A stretch of 64,000 bases of DNA from Spiroplasma sp. SV19. GTDB taxonomy: Bacteria; Bacillota_I; Bacilli_A; Mycoplasmatales; Mycoplasmataceae. Made by a program: the position numbers and the translations under genes. Of the stretch, positions 62,603 through 64,000 are shown in pieces (positions within the stretch are counted from its first letter, which is position 1; every line of letters starts with the position of its first letter). The notes beneath the pieces were generated by a model. The model was not told the DNA's origin, made no database searches, and worked only from the letters and a program-made list of their open reading frames with translations. The DNA lies in assembly GCF_030060925.1 (NCBI RefSeq), contig NZ_CP045455.1:1392517-1456516 (forward strand). The letters are read 5' to 3'.

Positions 62603-64000
62603 ATGAAAAAATATTAACTTTATTAATGGGATTATCTTTAACAACAACAGCAGTTAATACTGTAATTAGTTGTACAACAAAGGGTGGTTCTGAGAACGAT
62701 AATGGTGGTCTTGATTATCAAGGTGATCTAAAAATTTTAAATAAAATTAATAAAAAAATTACCGATAGTTTTCAACAATATGCGACTGAAAAAACATTTA
62801 TTGATACTAATGATTATTCAATCCCGGCCTTTGATAACTTGTTTACTATGGCAAGTGCTAGTAAGCCACAAGAAGAATTGGATATTAATGATCAAAAAGT
62901 AGAGCCTGCTTTATCGGTATTGATGAATAGTTTTATGGCGGTTTGCAATAATATTAATCGACAAATTGCAGATGAATATTCAAATTATTATCCCGATAGT
63001 GTTCCGATGACGATTGATCAAAGTACCATGAAGTTTACTTTAAACTATATTGATATTAATAAATTAGGAACATTAGCAAATGTTGATGTAAATGGCTTAA
63101 AAGGAGTACGATTGGATTTTAAATTACGTCTTAAAATTAAGTTTAAAGCATTAGAAACATCATTGCCTTTTACATTGCAATATACAATTACCAATGATGC
63201 GACACGAATGGGAAAAATTTTAACATCTGTAACGGGGGCTGTTTCAAAGGCAGTTGTTAAATTCTTTAATGCTAATGGTGGGGACATTATTGTTGATCAA
63301 AATTCAGTTTATCAAAAGATTTATGATAATTTTGATTTAAATTATGCTTATGATCATAGTATGTTAGATAGGATTGTTCAAAATGAGTTAAGTACTGGTT
63401 TACAAGCAGATGATGAACTTGGTTCCATTCGTCAAAGCATTACCTATGCCACTGATGAAGAAATTTTGACATTATTAAATTCAATTATTAATCCTGATAC
63501 AAATGGAGTAACCCCAACGTTACCAGCAGATGAAAAATACACGTGAGTTAATACCGGTTATGCGCCAGATAAATTAACCCCAGAAAACTTTTTAGAATAT
63601 TATGGGGAAAAATTAAATATTTTAACAAGTTCATCTGGTCTAAAATTACAATTAGGACAATTTAAGGTTAATTTGGCAAAAGTTTTAGTTGCTGGGGTCC
63701 CTTTAGCGGGAAACCTCTTAAATGAGGGAAAACCTTTTTACATTAACATTGGGATTACGCGTGAGGGAATGATTAATAAAATTAAAAACTTTGGGCGGAT
63801 TATTGCGGCTTTTTACAAGTATTATAAAATTACATGAGATATTAAGCGTTATAGTGAGGGCCGAATTCAGTTGGAACCGAAGTTACACGAAATGCTTTTT
63901 AATGATGCACAAACATATACTTATAAAAAAATATGAAGTGTTTTATTAAAAAAATTTAAAGAAGACCCCAAAAACCAAATTTTACTAGATATTGATAAAT
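62603..64000 (+). pseudogene. Lipoprotein with signal-peptide frameshift, runs off the window
   Basis: ATG 62603 is followed by A6 and then TAA (MKKY-stop). With one more A the frame would be MKKILTLLMGLSLTTTAVNT and lipobox VIS-Cys, in line with its relatives. The body is then open to the window end: NKKITDSFQQYATEK, NRQIADEYSNYYPDSVPMTI, LNYIDINKLGTLANV. An alternative start at ATG 62626 would give a poor signal peptide without the basic head. GTGGGGG lies upstream of 62603. It is a paralogue of 60803. It is likely phase-variable at both the A tract and its T20 promoter. Confidence 0.7.

Noticed and set aside
1..64000. CRISPR array, tRNA or rRNA genes
   Set aside because: No regularly spaced repeats and no cloverleaf or conserved rRNA stretches were recognised on reading the window.

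Overview
The window looks like a mollicute chromosome, most likely Spiroplasma. Base composition is strongly AT-rich. Many genes read through in-frame TGA as Trp (hsdR, hsdM, the photolyase, lepA, fmt and others), so they must be read with genetic code 4. Short lipoproteins carry an MKKLL...SC leader, and the transposases are of the IS3, IS30 and UPF0236/ISLre2 types common in Spiroplasma. No rRNA, tRNA, CRISPR array or replication origin was seen.

Positions 1-36 kb are an accessory region that reads as a worn defence island. In order it holds: a type I restriction-modification locus (hsdR, hsdM, then two inverted hsdS genes with a tyrosine recombinase between them); a GHKL-fold ATPase; two paralogous HNH nucleases around an organophosphate transporter; a PemK/MazF-like relic; a photolyase; a PAP2 phosphatase; a HEPN-motif protein; a nested IS3/IS30 insertion; a type IIS R-M locus with two adenine methylases and an AlwI/BstNBI-like endonuclease; an OLD-like ATPase; a second nested IS30/IS3 cluster; a two-gene Pycsar system (nucleotidyl cyclase plus membrane effector); an ABC exporter; two GIY-YIG proteins and a small Abi/HEPN protein. 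Most of these genes carry one-base frameshifts in A, T or G runs.

Positions 36-42.4 kb encode a lipoprotein and two large surface proteins sharing a short repeated motif. From 43 to 58.4 kb the genes are housekeeping and intact: membrane proteins, an RluA-family pseudouridine synthase, a flippase-like protein, a YumC-type ferredoxin-NADP reductase, tsaE-tsaB-rimI, a YebC-family regulator, a DUF2779 nuclease-like protein overlapping fmt, an ECF S component and lepA. From 58.4 kb to the end come a membrane protein and three lipoproteins. The last lipoprotein has a 20-T tract filling its promoter spacer and a frameshift in an A-run of its signal peptide.

The most notable features are: (1) the hsdS inversion cassette, whose five putative recombination sites share TATAAT-N4-ATTATA with one 4-base core at gene starts and another at gene centres; (2) a Pycsar system in a minimal-genome bacterium; (3) promoter and coding homopolymer switches. 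Because frameshifts cluster in the accessory region and surface genes while housekeeping genes are clean, they look like real decay or phase variation rather than general sequencing error, though raw reads would be needed to settle this.
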